Counted from the stretch's first letter, positions 1 through 7,841 are shown. The stretch is 13,288 bases of DNA from Gyrodactylus bullatarudis (GCA_012064415.1 SSNU01002991.1:1-13288), one strand, 5' to 3'. Translations and numbers: made by a program. The notes: generated by a model from the sequence alone, not told the origin.

Positions 1-362
1 TTTTCACAAAAACTAACTTATTTTCCTATCTAAATGTATAGAAATCACTTGCTGCATTTTGATTGGTCGAGATAAATAATACTTAATTAGGGGGGAGTAT
101 TAGTAATTACTCGTGTTCCAATAAAAAAATTCTTCTGTAACATACTAAAAATAGCAAAATTAGCATTTTGACCGCCTTATCACTGATAAAACAAAAAAAA
201 ATTTACGAAGCCTGACAAATCTCTATTTCATTGGGTGCTTTGATTTCGGATTGTAAAAAATTTATGTGACCAATTCTATAGTGAAACTTTTGATTAAGAA
301 AGGCAAACTAGACAAGCCCATTACGAGATTAGGATATCCTTAAAATTCGAATTTTTTTAAGA
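1..362. other. AT-rich stretch without a recognised gene
   Basis: I see no ORF, RNA gene or protein remnant here. The sequence has a short G run near 91-96 and a 10-bp palindrome (AGTAATTACT) just after it. The part from about 250 onward is weakly similar to 4073-4125, so the repeat that starts at 363 may extend leftward in a more decayed form. Confidence 0.4.
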
Positions 363-445
363 TATACTAGTTTTGTACTGGTTTTAAGATTATACTAGGA
401 TATCTATAAAAAAAACTAATTTTAAGAATATACTGTAACATACGC
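363..445 (+). repeat. dispersed direct repeat, copy 1 (partner 4127-4208)
   Basis: This block aligns collinearly by eye with 4127-4208 at roughly 70 percent identity. Shared landmarks in the same order are GTACTGG, a TATAAA-containing middle and TACTGTAACA near the end. It runs directly into the foldback-repeat arm that starts near 442. It is probably part of the same old repeat family, which would make 4127-4208 a separate, more diverged fragment of that family. Confidence 0.55.
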
Positions 446-539
446 CTAGTTAATATGAAGATGGGAATTTATAATTTTTACAAAATTCTTAATTTTTTCA
501 TCAAGAAATAGAATTTGATCATGAAATTTTGGAATCTAG

Positions 540-549
540 ATTATGAGGC
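540..549 (+). repeat. left copy of a 10-bp target-site duplication
   Basis: ATTATGAGGC occurs here and again at 1314-1323, exactly at the two edges of the 764-bp insertion in the foldback arm. The uninterrupted opposite arm has only one equivalent of this sequence, as expected for a target-site duplication. Confidence 0.65.
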
Positions 550-817
550 TTGGGATTATGGGAAATCTCTTCGACTTAAAATATCTAATATGACTCAATT
601 CTACAAGTTACGTTATGACCTGATCTCAAGTTTAGAAAAAGAAAGATTTTAATTTCGCTGAAAAATTTTCTTGGAAAGCCACTGAAATTTTGAATTCGTT
701 CAGCATCTCGTAATCTAATTGGCTTAAATTATAAGTTATCACTTCGGATGCTTGAAAAATTCAAATATTCAGTGATTTTCAAGATAAGATATATCAGCGA
801 AAAAAAAAGTTTTTTTT

Positions 818-965
818 GACATTAAACCTACTAGCTAAGTGTGGTCACTGGTTATTACTATATCCTTGTGAATCTAACTTGATGGAGATTGTCTTCTCAC
901 ACCTAGATGTTAGAGTTCGGATAAGCAAGTGTCAATTCCATAAGAGAGTCAAATAATATTCAACT
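818..965 (+). repeat. left arm of a near-perfect palindrome
   Basis: Each base p from 818 to 965 pairs with base 1986-p on the right arm. I found one mismatch in 148 positions, G844 opposite T1142, which would be a G-U wobble in RNA. The pairing stops at 817/1169. Confidence 0.95.
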
Positions 966-1020
966 CTCGGTGGCAGATGTATACGCGTTTCGTCCTTATT
1001 AGTACACCATAGCCTGGATT
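966..1020 (-). ncRNA. possible decayed hammerhead-ribozyme motif in the palindrome loop
   Basis: On the minus strand the loop contains GGACGAAACGCG (plus-strand 984-995). This matches the helix II end, the conserved GAAA core and the start of helix III in Schistosoma-type hammerheads. The spacing upstream also fits: TCCAG, then a C followed by seven bases, three bases and a six-base loop before GGAC. The other core box is damaged: the expected CTGATGAG reads CTATGGTG, and the cleavage triplet would be ATC rather than GTC. I therefore expect little or no activity. The match could be chance, but it covers a conserved block at the correct place in a hairpin tip. Confidence 0.35.
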
Positions 1021-1168
1021 AGTTGAATATTATTTGACTCTCTTATGGAATTGACACTTGCTTATCCGAACTCTAACATCTAGGTGTGAGAAGACAATCT
1101 CCATCAAGTTAGATTCACAAGGATATAGTAATAACCAGTGATCACACTTAGCTAGTAGGTTTAATGTC
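1021..1168 (-). repeat. right arm of a near-perfect palindrome
   Basis: This is the reverse complement of 818-965 with a single difference at T1142. Arms this similar point to a recent inverted duplication or active arm-to-arm correction. Transcription in either direction would give a hairpin of about 148 bp with a 55-nt loop. Confidence 0.95.
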
Positions 1169-1313
1169 TAAAAACAATGTAATTTCTACTTTGTGCTTAT
1201 TCAAAAAGTTTTTTTATCGATTTTTTTTTCAAATGTAAGAAAAGTTCCTGGTTCTTAGTTTGCTTGGTGGTAATATTGGCTTGAGTTAAAAGTTGAAAAA
1301 TTCCTATATCCCT

Positions 1314-1323
1314 ATTATGAGGC
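1314..1323 (+). repeat. right copy of a 10-bp target-site duplication
   Basis: This is the second ATTATGAGGC. It is followed directly by CCTC, where the interrupted foldback arm resumes. Confidence 0.65.
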
Positions 1324-1530
1324 CCTCTTTTACGATACGGAGAAAAAAATTTAGAAAAAATCAATTTTATAGGAAAATACGACAAAACTGAAATCTTGAA
1401 GTAGCGCCAAGTTCCCATTTTTTGAACTATCAGTTGAAAATTTTTGTTGATTCTGAAATCAACATTGTGAGAGAATGATCAAAAGTTGATTTTTAAGATC
1501 ACAATTAGTCAAAGAAATCAGAATCTTGTT

Positions 1531-1667
1531 TAGAGAATCACCCTATAATCGTTTCAAAATCAAATTTTGATTATTTCATCATTTTCCCTACTTGAAAGTC
1601 GATGAAATTTGATATTTCAAAATCCAAGAAAAATGACGAATTTATCAAAAATTTTATTATGATCATC
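1531..1667. other. loop between the foldback arms
   Basis: This AT-rich spacer separates the two inverted arms. It has no ORF and no recognisable motif. The boundaries are approximate because the arm similarity fades gradually around 1505-1530 and 1668-1690. Confidence 0.5.
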
Positions 1668-1966
1668 TGTTTTTTTGTCTTATTGTGATCCTGAAAATCA
1701 ACTTTTGATCACTCTCTCACTTTTAAATCAACAAAAATTATCAACTCAAAGTTCAAAAAATGGGAATTTGGCGCTACTTCAAGATTTCAAATTTGCCGTA
1801 TTTTCCTTAAAAATTGATTTTTTCTAAATTTTTTTTCTCCATATAGTGAAAGAGGGCCTAATGATCTAGATTCCAAAAATTCTTGATCAAATTTGATTTC
1901 TTGATAAAAAAATTAAGAATTTTGTAAAAATCATAAATTCCCATCTTCATATTAATTAGCTTTATA
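1668..1966 (-). repeat. right arm of the large foldback repeat (uninterrupted copy)
   Basis: Reverse-complemented, this arm matches 442-549 followed by 1314-1530 without a gap, so it shows the structure before the insertion. Landmarks are the TAATATGAAGATGGGAATTT end near 1940-1960 and the GATCAAAAGTTGATTTT block near 1695-1711. Positions 1695-1774 are identical to 2073-2152. Confidence 0.75.
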
Positions 1967-2072
1967 TATTTTTTGAAAAATATTGCCGAACTTCTTCAAA
2001 TATATTAGATTCTGATTTTAATGAAAAACTCATTATGAGGATTGGAAGACAAGTGAATAATCGGGATCCTTT

Positions 2073-2260
2073 AAATCAACTTTTGATCACTCTCTCACTT
2101 TTAAATCAACAAAAATTATCAACTCAAAGTTCAAAAAATGGGAATTTGGCGCCATCGCTAGATTTGAAATATGCCATAACTTTCTTAAAATTTGTTTTTT
2201 TCAATTTTTTTTTCTTCAGATCCCGTAAGTGGAACCTACGATCAAGATTCCAAAAAATCA
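2073..2260 (+). repeat. third, partial copy of the foldback-arm repeat
   Basis: This copy has the same orientation as 1695-1880. The first 80 bp (2073-2152) are identical to 1695-1774 at a constant offset of 378. The remainder drops abruptly to roughly 70 percent identity and ends near the shared GATTCCAAAAA. The open reading frame running through this stretch (2035-2274) is a by-product of the repeat and has no recognisable protein character. Confidence 0.85.
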
Positions 2261-3224
2261 GCAAAATTATTTGAAATATCTCTAAAAAATGAGATATTTT
2301 AGATTAATTTTTATCGTTTCTTAACTAAAGAAAAGAATTTTGTAAATTTTTGATTCTAATTCAATTCAATTGATTCAAAATCAAATGAGTTAAAACTTTC
2401 TGTTACTTATAAGTGGTAGGACAGAAAGCTCACTTTTTGTTTCATAAAGCTGACATTCAATTGATATACCATTGAAAAATATTAGATTAAGATTTGATCA
2501 TTACAAGAAGGAAATTTTGGTCAAGGAATCCATCAAGTTTCTATTACATATCAAATTTTTTGTATGAATATGCGGGATATGACAGAACGGAGTTGTGAGT
2601 GAAAGATATTCCTTATCAACTTTTACAAATCTGATTTGTGTGTTCAGAAAATTTTATCTATAAACAACCTTGGCATATATGAGCTTTTCCACCTTTCTAC
2701 TCATAGTTTGTATTTATTGATGGGTTCAGGTTTGTTTAATTCTTCATTTCCTTCACATAATGTTATAAATAAATTTTTAATTCAGAATTTTGATATCAGG
2801 GCTAAACTTTTTATGTTCTAGGATGGGAAAATGCAATTCAAGATAACTTCACTTTTCAGTAATGGATAAAAATAACATCATTAAGGATATGTAGTGAATA
2901 GTGACTCACTCATAAAAATCCAAGTTAAGACAACAAGACAAAATAGACAATCATTAAGAAGATATAGAAAATTACAATTCATCCAAAAAGTTTGAAGAAT
3001 AAAACAAAAATTAAGATTGTAAAAATTAAACTATGTCATAGAGATTGTTTATTTTAATTCAATAAATTAGAGTTTATATTATTGGCTCATTTCATCGTGG
3101 AATTCAAAATTATTTTTTCCTGACTTTCCAGAGAAAAAATTGAGTTTTTTGTAAAATTCTCATATCAACTAGTTTTACATACTCAGATTTGATAAAGCTA
3201 ATTTGTAAATTTGACTCTTCTATT
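2261..3224. other. AT-rich stretch without a recognised gene
   Basis: I see no conserved protein, RNA gene or clear repeat. The short open frames here are AT-rich by-products with no domain character. Confidence 0.4.
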
Positions 3225-3276
3225 TCCTTTAAATTCTTTCTCAAAAGTTTTAATGAATTTACTCTCAAGATACAAT
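3225..3276 (-). repeat. 52-bp inverted repeat, left copy (partner 4075-4126)
   Basis: The reverse complement differs from 4075-4126 at only two of 52 positions. Similarity ends abruptly on the outer side and fades within a few bases on the inner side. The pair brackets the integrase remnant, so it could be terminal repeats of a decayed element or just two copies of an interspersed repeat. Confidence 0.85.
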
Positions 3277-3572
3277 TTATATCTAGAGTTATTTTGTATT
3301 TCATCATTGACTAGAATTGATTTTCAGAGAGGAATTGTAAATTTATTGCAAATTTTTGGATTAACCCTTTGTACCTGATTTTATGTTTGATTTCAATCCT
3401 ATTTCACTGGGATTTTCATAATCAAGCCTTTAGAGTATTCTTCCTATAAAAATACATGAAATACTTCGTGGCCTAACCCTTTAAAAATGGCCAATTAAAG
3501 CTTGCCAACACTTTCTTTATAGTTTTGATTTCATTTGTTACCTGAATTCAATCGAGCCCGAGGGGATCATGG

Positions 3573-3588
3573 ATATATCATGATATAT
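3573..3588. repeat. 16-bp perfect palindrome
   Basis: ATATATCATGATATAT is its own reverse complement. It lies just upstream of the first recognisable integrase residues. Its AT composition makes chance a reasonable explanation. Confidence 0.5.
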
Positions 3589-3995
3589 GATCATTGGTGT
3601 TGTCATTGATAATTGTACTTACAAAATCGGGACAAAAAGTGGCATTCTTGATCGTAAAGTCGTTCTGGAAATAGTCTTCGCGTTAGATTTGACACTCACG
3701 CTAAAAAATGATTTTCTTAGCTAATTTTTTATTGCGAACCAATAAAATTATATCTTGAAAAAAAGGACAATTTGAAGTATTGAATGAAAATTTCATTAAT
3801 CCAGAAGAAGTACCGAGAAAAGATATTTCTTTTCGAGGCGCAGCAATCGATTCTTCCTTTGGTCAAGGGTATCAAAAATGCAACTGTACAAAATCGTGTC
3901 AGACCAACCAATGTTAGTGTAAAAAAGGTGTGCTGTATAACTCGAAATGTCATCATTCCATGTTCGAACAAACAGAAAATATTTTTAAATTTTGA
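3587..3995 (+). pseudogene. remnant of a KRBA2/SCAND3-like integrase C-terminus with cysteine cluster
   Basis: Two frames together read as the end of an integrase-derived protein. Frame one (from 3587) gives YKIGTKSGIL at 3620-3649, which resembles the conserved stretch after the integrase core in animal KRBA2/SCAND3-like proteins. After about 100 bp of unrelated sequence, a second frame (from about 3765) gives GQFEV, then EEVPRKDISFRGAA, then GQGYQKCNCTKSC (about 3861-3899), followed by more cysteines and CH at 3948-3953. That order matches the family's ISLREAA, GGQGF and CxC...CxxxxCxC...CH signature. The copy is dead: a TAG stop (3915-3917) sits where the family usually has a residue between two cysteines, an expected cysteine is tyrosine (3936-3938), and a frame change separates the parts. 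The catalytic core upstream is not recognisable. Family knowledge is from memory; the source could be a DNA transposon or a duplicated host gene. Confidence 0.65.
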
Positions 3996-4074
3996 TACAA
4001 AAGGATTTCATTTTTTTAAATTAGAAACATAAGTATAATTTAAAATGTATTAGAGAGAATCGAATATAAGACAG

Positions 4075-4126
4075 ATTGTATCTTGAGAGTAAATTCATCA
4101 AAACTTTTGAGAAAGAATTCAAAGGA
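4075..4126 (+). repeat. 52-bp inverted repeat, right copy (partner 3225-3276)
   Basis: This is the reverse complement of 3225-3276 with two differences. It passes straight into 4127-4208, which is similar to 363-445, so this arm belongs to a wider interspersed repeat. Confidence 0.85.
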
Positions 4127-4208
4127 TAAACTAATTTCGTACTGGCTCAAAACTTATGCTAGTTTATTTATAAACATACTGATTCAAAGGTTATACTGTA
4201 ACACATAC
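4127..4208 (+). repeat. dispersed direct repeat, copy 2 (partner 363-445)
   Basis: It is collinear with 363-445 at roughly 70 percent identity, sharing GTACTGG and TACTGTAACA. After this block the similarity to the foldback arm fades, apart from a TGGGAATT near 4212. Confidence 0.55.
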
Positions 4209-4629
4209 ACATTGGGAATTCTACACTCAGAATTTTGAAAGAGTTAAATTTACTTGTAAAGGATTCCCCATATTCACTGAACATCATTCAGTACATCTAG
4301 AATCTCGATTCAAGCCTAGATTATGCTGGGACAATAGAAAGATTATAAATCCAATTATAGCTATTGTTTAGAGAGTGTTGATAAAATTCATGTTCACTAG
4401 ACAAAATATAAATAATTTAAAATACCCTAGAAATACAATGCTATGTATTTAACAGCAAATTTTTTATATTTTCGGATAAATTTAGAACAGTAAGCAGTGT
4501 AAAATTGGATTAGATCCATATTTAAGTTGTAACTCATGTAAATTTGCTGTTGATTGTTCATTTTTTTGTGTAATTTGGAGAATTCTTATATTAACATAAT
4601 ATTGATGATTTTTATCTTTACAAATTAAT
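4209..4629. other. AT-rich stretch upstream of the LINE remnant
   Basis: I see no gene or clear repeat here. The base composition changes sharply near 4630, where the less AT-rich LINE sequence begins, which marks the truncation point of the retroelement. Confidence 0.45.
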
Positions 4630-4631
4630 GG

Positions 4632-6485
4632 TCATATATATGCCCAATGTCTGCTATTCACCGACATTCCCGGACTTTCTCTATCTGCAGCTCACCCAGT
4701 CAGATCATCTGACCATCACATACTTATCTTTTCGAGCTCAGACTTCAACCCTTACAACACTACTACTCCTCATTATGTAACGGACATCTCTAAATTAGTC
4801 CACAATGACTCCACTACCAATATTATTCGCCAATGGTTTCAACATTGAATTATTCAATAACTTAATATTAAGAGCGTCCAGACTATCAACCAATAGTGCT
4901 AACAAGCTTCAACTCTGCTCACAACAACTGTTCGAATGATCTATCCAGTCGGACATCAAATCATTCCCTAAGCGCGCGTGGAATAAAATACGCTTCCTAA
5001 CTCATGCTAATCATAAAGATTCTTGCTCATCTAACATAGACTCCAATGATCTAAATGAATTCTTTACAAAAGTATATTCCTCCAATGACTATGTTGACAA
5101 TCATAATATTGATATTTCCGTCTCGACCCCTGCAGTTACACCAGACATGTTAATTGATCTCCTCCTCTCACTTAAGAACAAAAATAGGAAAGACAATGCA
5201 TACGTCTCGGTTGCCACCCTATTAGCTCTTCCAAGTGACTTTTTCACCTCACTTTCAGTATTTTATCAGAATATTATTGATACAGGCTGTATCCCTCCTC
5301 AATGGCTTACAGTGCATATCCAACCAATCAATAAGAAACCGAATCCTACCCAACCGTGTGATTTCAGACCCATCTCACTGCTCCCTATCTTTCTTGTGTT
5401 AATTGATTCCATCATATACCTACATTTAAGAAATATAAACATTCTTTCATTAGACCCCGACCAACACGGATTTGTCAAAGGAAGAAGTACTTGCTCGAAT
5501 CTCCTCTCATTCATGGACACAGCCCATTCACTCATCTTCAAGAAGATTCCATGTGCCGTTGACATTGAAAAAGCCTTCGACAGACTCCCTTTTTCAGTTA
5601 TTCACACCTTTTTAACAATATGTAATATCAATCCGTACATAATCAGACTCACCATGACCTTCCTCTCTAATAGGAAACAAAGGGTTTTCTTCAATGGGAA
5701 ACTTTCAACCTCTGCCTCGATTAGTTCTGGCCACAAGGTTCCATCATCGGTCCAGCTATATTCAACCTGATCTTCTCCAGCGTTAAGCCCTCATGCCCAT
5801 CAGTAAGATACTTTAAATATGCTGATGATATTAGAATCCTAATTAACATTGAAAATGGTCTGACTTCTGTTACAAACGAAATCCAGCACCTTGAAAGTAC
5901 TTTAAGTAATATCGGCCTCAAAATTAATCATAAAAAGACGAAAATCATGCTGCTTAATAGTAAAATATCTCCGAATGCCTCTTTCCCTTATGAACTTGTC
6001 TCCTCCATTAGGGATCTCGGCCTTCATTATGATAACAACACTCTAATGAAATTCTCAAGAAAGTCAGATGCAAAAGCTATTTCACTAGAAAATTTGTGAT
6101 TAATCCCATCTTGAGGTTATCCCTTTATAAGTCACTAATTCTACCACATCTAGATTATGGATTTGGAATCCTTTGTAACCCTCCTACTGGCACAGCTAAA
6201 AAACTGGAGAGAATACAGTACATCTATCTCCGTTCATGTTATGGCCCTCTCTCTTATAAAGAATTACTTTATAGCGCCAATCTACATCCTCTATGGCTAG
6301 GACGAATCTCAGCTGCATCGGTCCTATATACCAGACATGCTTCAAAGCCCAAAGGCCAATACAATCTAAGATCTTGCCGTGGATACTCATTTCTCCTCAA
6401 TATACTTCTCCCACTCCGCACTAGATTCAAAATAGACTTATCATTTTTAAAAACAAAAAGATTTCATATATATGCAAATATTTAA
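4632..6485 (+). pseudogene. 5'-truncated LINE ORF2 (AP-endonuclease end, reverse transcriptase, C-terminal region)
   Basis: This is a broken copy of a non-LTR retrotransposon polyprotein that would nick target DNA and reverse-transcribe its RNA. It starts inside the endonuclease: SSDHH at 4705-4719 is the family's SDH end motif. That frame stops at 4846-4848 and the coding sense resumes one base later, with a TGA at 4937-4939. The reverse transcriptase shows DFRPISLLP, QHGFVKGRS (about 5462-5488), AVDIEKAFD with the catalytic Asp at 5561-5563, and FLSNRKQRV. A frameshift at about 5731-5734 removes part of SGVPQGS; QGSIIGP and YADD (5818-5829) follow in the new frame. That frame ends at 6097-6099. 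A third frame continues to 6485 with the conserved LPHLDYG, KLERIQ and ELLYSANL-like pattern typical of CR1/Jockey-type elements. Codons are visibly less AT-rich than the flanks. No poly-A tail or target-site duplication was found. The exact clade is uncertain. Confidence 0.92.
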
Positions 6486-7219
6486 TGACCTATGTACCAG
6501 AGAATCACAACTATTTTCAAAATTTTTTCAAATAAAAATCTAGTATATATATATCTTGTTGAAGAATCATTTATTATCTACAGGAATGGTTAAATAAAAT
6601 TATCGCGTGTCAGTTAAAATTATTTAATGTATTTAGGCCGTAATCATGAGTAGTTCTGAAACGGAAAAACTTAATGATTAAACTATTTTCAATAAAAATT
6701 TTATCATCTATAAATGTTACAATAAATAGGTCACGAAAATTTTCAAGATCACAAATTCATTCCATCAAGAAATTTATCAAACCTAAAATAAGAACAAAGT
6801 TCTCAATTATGAGAGAGGACCCAAACCTATACCCCATATAATGCAAAAGAACCAATTGATTTTTAATTTTTCTCCTCTATACAAATCAAGAATGGGAGTT
6901 TTGTAAATCAATTTTACCATTTTCCATTAATTATTATTCATTTATTTAAATTCATTTAAATAATAATTTCATAATTGTTCTTTGTAAGAAACATCACAAC
7001 CACATTGGAATTTATAAAGTAAAAGAGTTTTCTAAATGAATATCTTTTAACTTGATGCAGACTTTTCATACATGAATGTTAGTTTCAATTCAATAGGAAA
7101 GTAATAGAAGGTTTCGTTCTTACTTAATAAAAGTTAGAAATCAAGAATTATGAAAAATTCTCTGCAAGACTATTTTCATTAATTTTTTCAATTCATTTTG
7201 ATGATACACTTTCGTAATT
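6486..7219. other. AT-rich stretch between the LINE remnant and the small gene
   Basis: I see no gene. An imperfect AT-only palindrome of about 40 bp is centred near 6949. The stretch around 6810-6900 has a faint resemblance to the foldback arm (a TTGATTTTT...TTTTTCTCC order), too weak to call. Confidence 0.4.
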
Positions 7220-7225
7220 TTTATT
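7220..7225 (-). promoter_or_regulatory. AATAAA polyadenylation signal for the minus-strand gene
   Basis: TTTATT on the plus strand gives AATAAA on the minus strand, about 30 nt past the stop codon at 7254-7256. The position suits a very short 3' UTR. In such AT-rich DNA the hexamer can easily arise by chance. Confidence 0.45.
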
Positions 7226-7253
7226 ATAATGAAAAATCAATAATCTTTAAGAA

Positions 7254-7841
7254 CTAACTTTTGCTAAAATCCTCTTTGTGCTGTTTCATCTCCCTGAGTT
7301 TCGCCTCGCTTTGTAAAATTGATGAGCCTTCACTTTCTGCATTACCAATGATTTTCATGTGTAATATCGTTCGTTTTATCATGGCCTGAAGTTCCTTATA
7401 CCTTCGAACTGGATCCATATTTCTACTATTTTCATAATCAGCTGATAACTGTTGAACGTATCCCTTGATTTTTTTAACTTCAGCATTAAGTTCATCATTT
7501 CTACAACAAAGATTGAAATACTCTTCTCTTAGGGAATTGCTGAATGCGGTCCAAAGGGCTTCTTTTGGTTTAATTTTTTCAACATTGAAAAAATTTGACA
7601 TTCTCCGGAGTTTATTAGCTGCCATATTTAGCGAGCTGTAAGATTCTGATGAATTTAATCTTTCTGTCTGTTCTGGGTTTTTTTCAAAACTGTATGTTCC
7701 AATAAAATTTTCTGTTCCCCGTCGGAATTTTAGGGATGCTGATGTTGGAGCTACACTAACACGTCTTGGATAACCTCCACTGCTGGTTGTTCGAATCATC
7801 GATCCATTATGACGGAGTTTATTTGGATTGTTATTATCCAT
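7254..7841 (-). CDS. unrecognised basic, Ser-rich, probably coiled-coil protein (195 aa)
   Basis: I do not recognise this protein. It is the only long intact frame with normal protein composition outside the transposon remnants. Residues 1-60 are basic and rich in Asn, Ser and Thr. RRVS (26-29) and RRMS (79-82) fit basophilic kinase sites. From about 94 the sequence turns helical and charged (REEYFNLCCRNDELNAEVKK at 105-124), and 100-190 looks like a broken coiled coil. There is no signal peptide or membrane segment, so a cytosolic or nuclear scaffold or cytoskeletal role is possible but only inferred. The ATG is the first in the frame. The last codons contain AAAA-GTTAGT, which could be a splice donor; an acceptor-like TTGCAG lies about 90 nt further on, and splicing there would replace the last residues with a tail of a few codons. 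Otherwise the gene is single-exon. No homologue could be checked. Confidence 0.7.
   Translation of the reverse strand: MDNNNPNKLRHNGSMIRTTSSGGYPRRVSVAPTSASLKFRRGTENFIGTYSFEKNPEQTERLNSSESYSSLNMAANKLRRMSNFFNVEKIKPKEALWTAFSNSLREEYFNLCCRNDELNAEVKKIKGYVQQLSADYENSRNMDPVRRYKELQAMIKRTILHMKIIGNAESEGSSILQSEAKLREMKQHKEDFSKS

Larger units (their letters stand above)
550..1313. mobile_element. 764-bp inserted element with a central palindrome
   Basis: This segment interrupts the left foldback arm and is bounded by the 10-bp direct repeat ATTATGAGGC. The other arm, at about 1858-1868 in inverted orientation, shows the unoccupied site. Its ends are weakly inverted: the left end begins with TTGGGATTATGGG and the right end, reverse-complemented, begins with AGGGATATAGG, so any terminal inverted repeat is short or decayed. 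The middle is a palindrome with 148-bp arms (818-1168). No ORF looks real, so the element would be non-autonomous. A 9-10 bp duplication is known for Mutator-like and foldback elements, but the family assignment here is only inference. Confidence 0.6.
442..1530 (+). repeat. left arm of a large foldback repeat, split by an insertion
   Basis: Positions 442-549 and 1314-1530, read as one continuous sequence, match the reverse complement of 1668-1966. Once the insertion at 550-1313 is removed, the two halves join exactly where the other arm is continuous, at the TCTAGAT...AGGCCCTC junction. Identity between the arms looks like about 85 percent. The arms enclose a loop of about 140 bp (1531-1667). 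No protein is encoded; the short ORFs in this stretch lie inside the repeat. The family is unknown to me. The structure fits a non-autonomous foldback element or two copies inserted head to head. Confidence 0.75.

Noticed and set aside
1197..1418. Minus-strand open frame of 73 codons
   Set aside because: It crosses the boundary of the inserted element and the foldback arm, so it is an accidental join.
2035..2274. Plus-strand open frame of 79 codons
   Set aside because: It lies within the third repeat copy, and its residues reflect AT-rich repeat sequence; the identical block in the other copy gives no gene.
3110..3307. Minus-strand open frame of 65 codons
   Set aside because: It includes the 52-bp inverted repeat and has no recognisable protein feature; the other repeat copy does not extend the frame.
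3955..3975. GTTCGAA resembling a tRNA T-loop
   Set aside because: There is no acceptor stem or anticodon arm around it, and it lies in the integrase remnant.
3784..4032. Plus-strand open frame of 82 codons and an overlapping minus-strand frame (3729-3971)
   Set aside because: The meaningful frame here is a different one, which encodes the integrase cysteine cluster. These frames are shadows without family character.
6929..6969. Imperfect AT palindrome of about 40 bp
   Set aside because: It consists almost only of A and T, so such symmetry is expected by chance at this composition.
7254..7841. Tctex1-domain (dynein light chain-like) assignment for the 195-aa protein
   Set aside because: The ENFIGTYSFEK and RYK elements look faintly similar, but the family's C-terminal IG...GSRCLWD and final strand motifs are absent.
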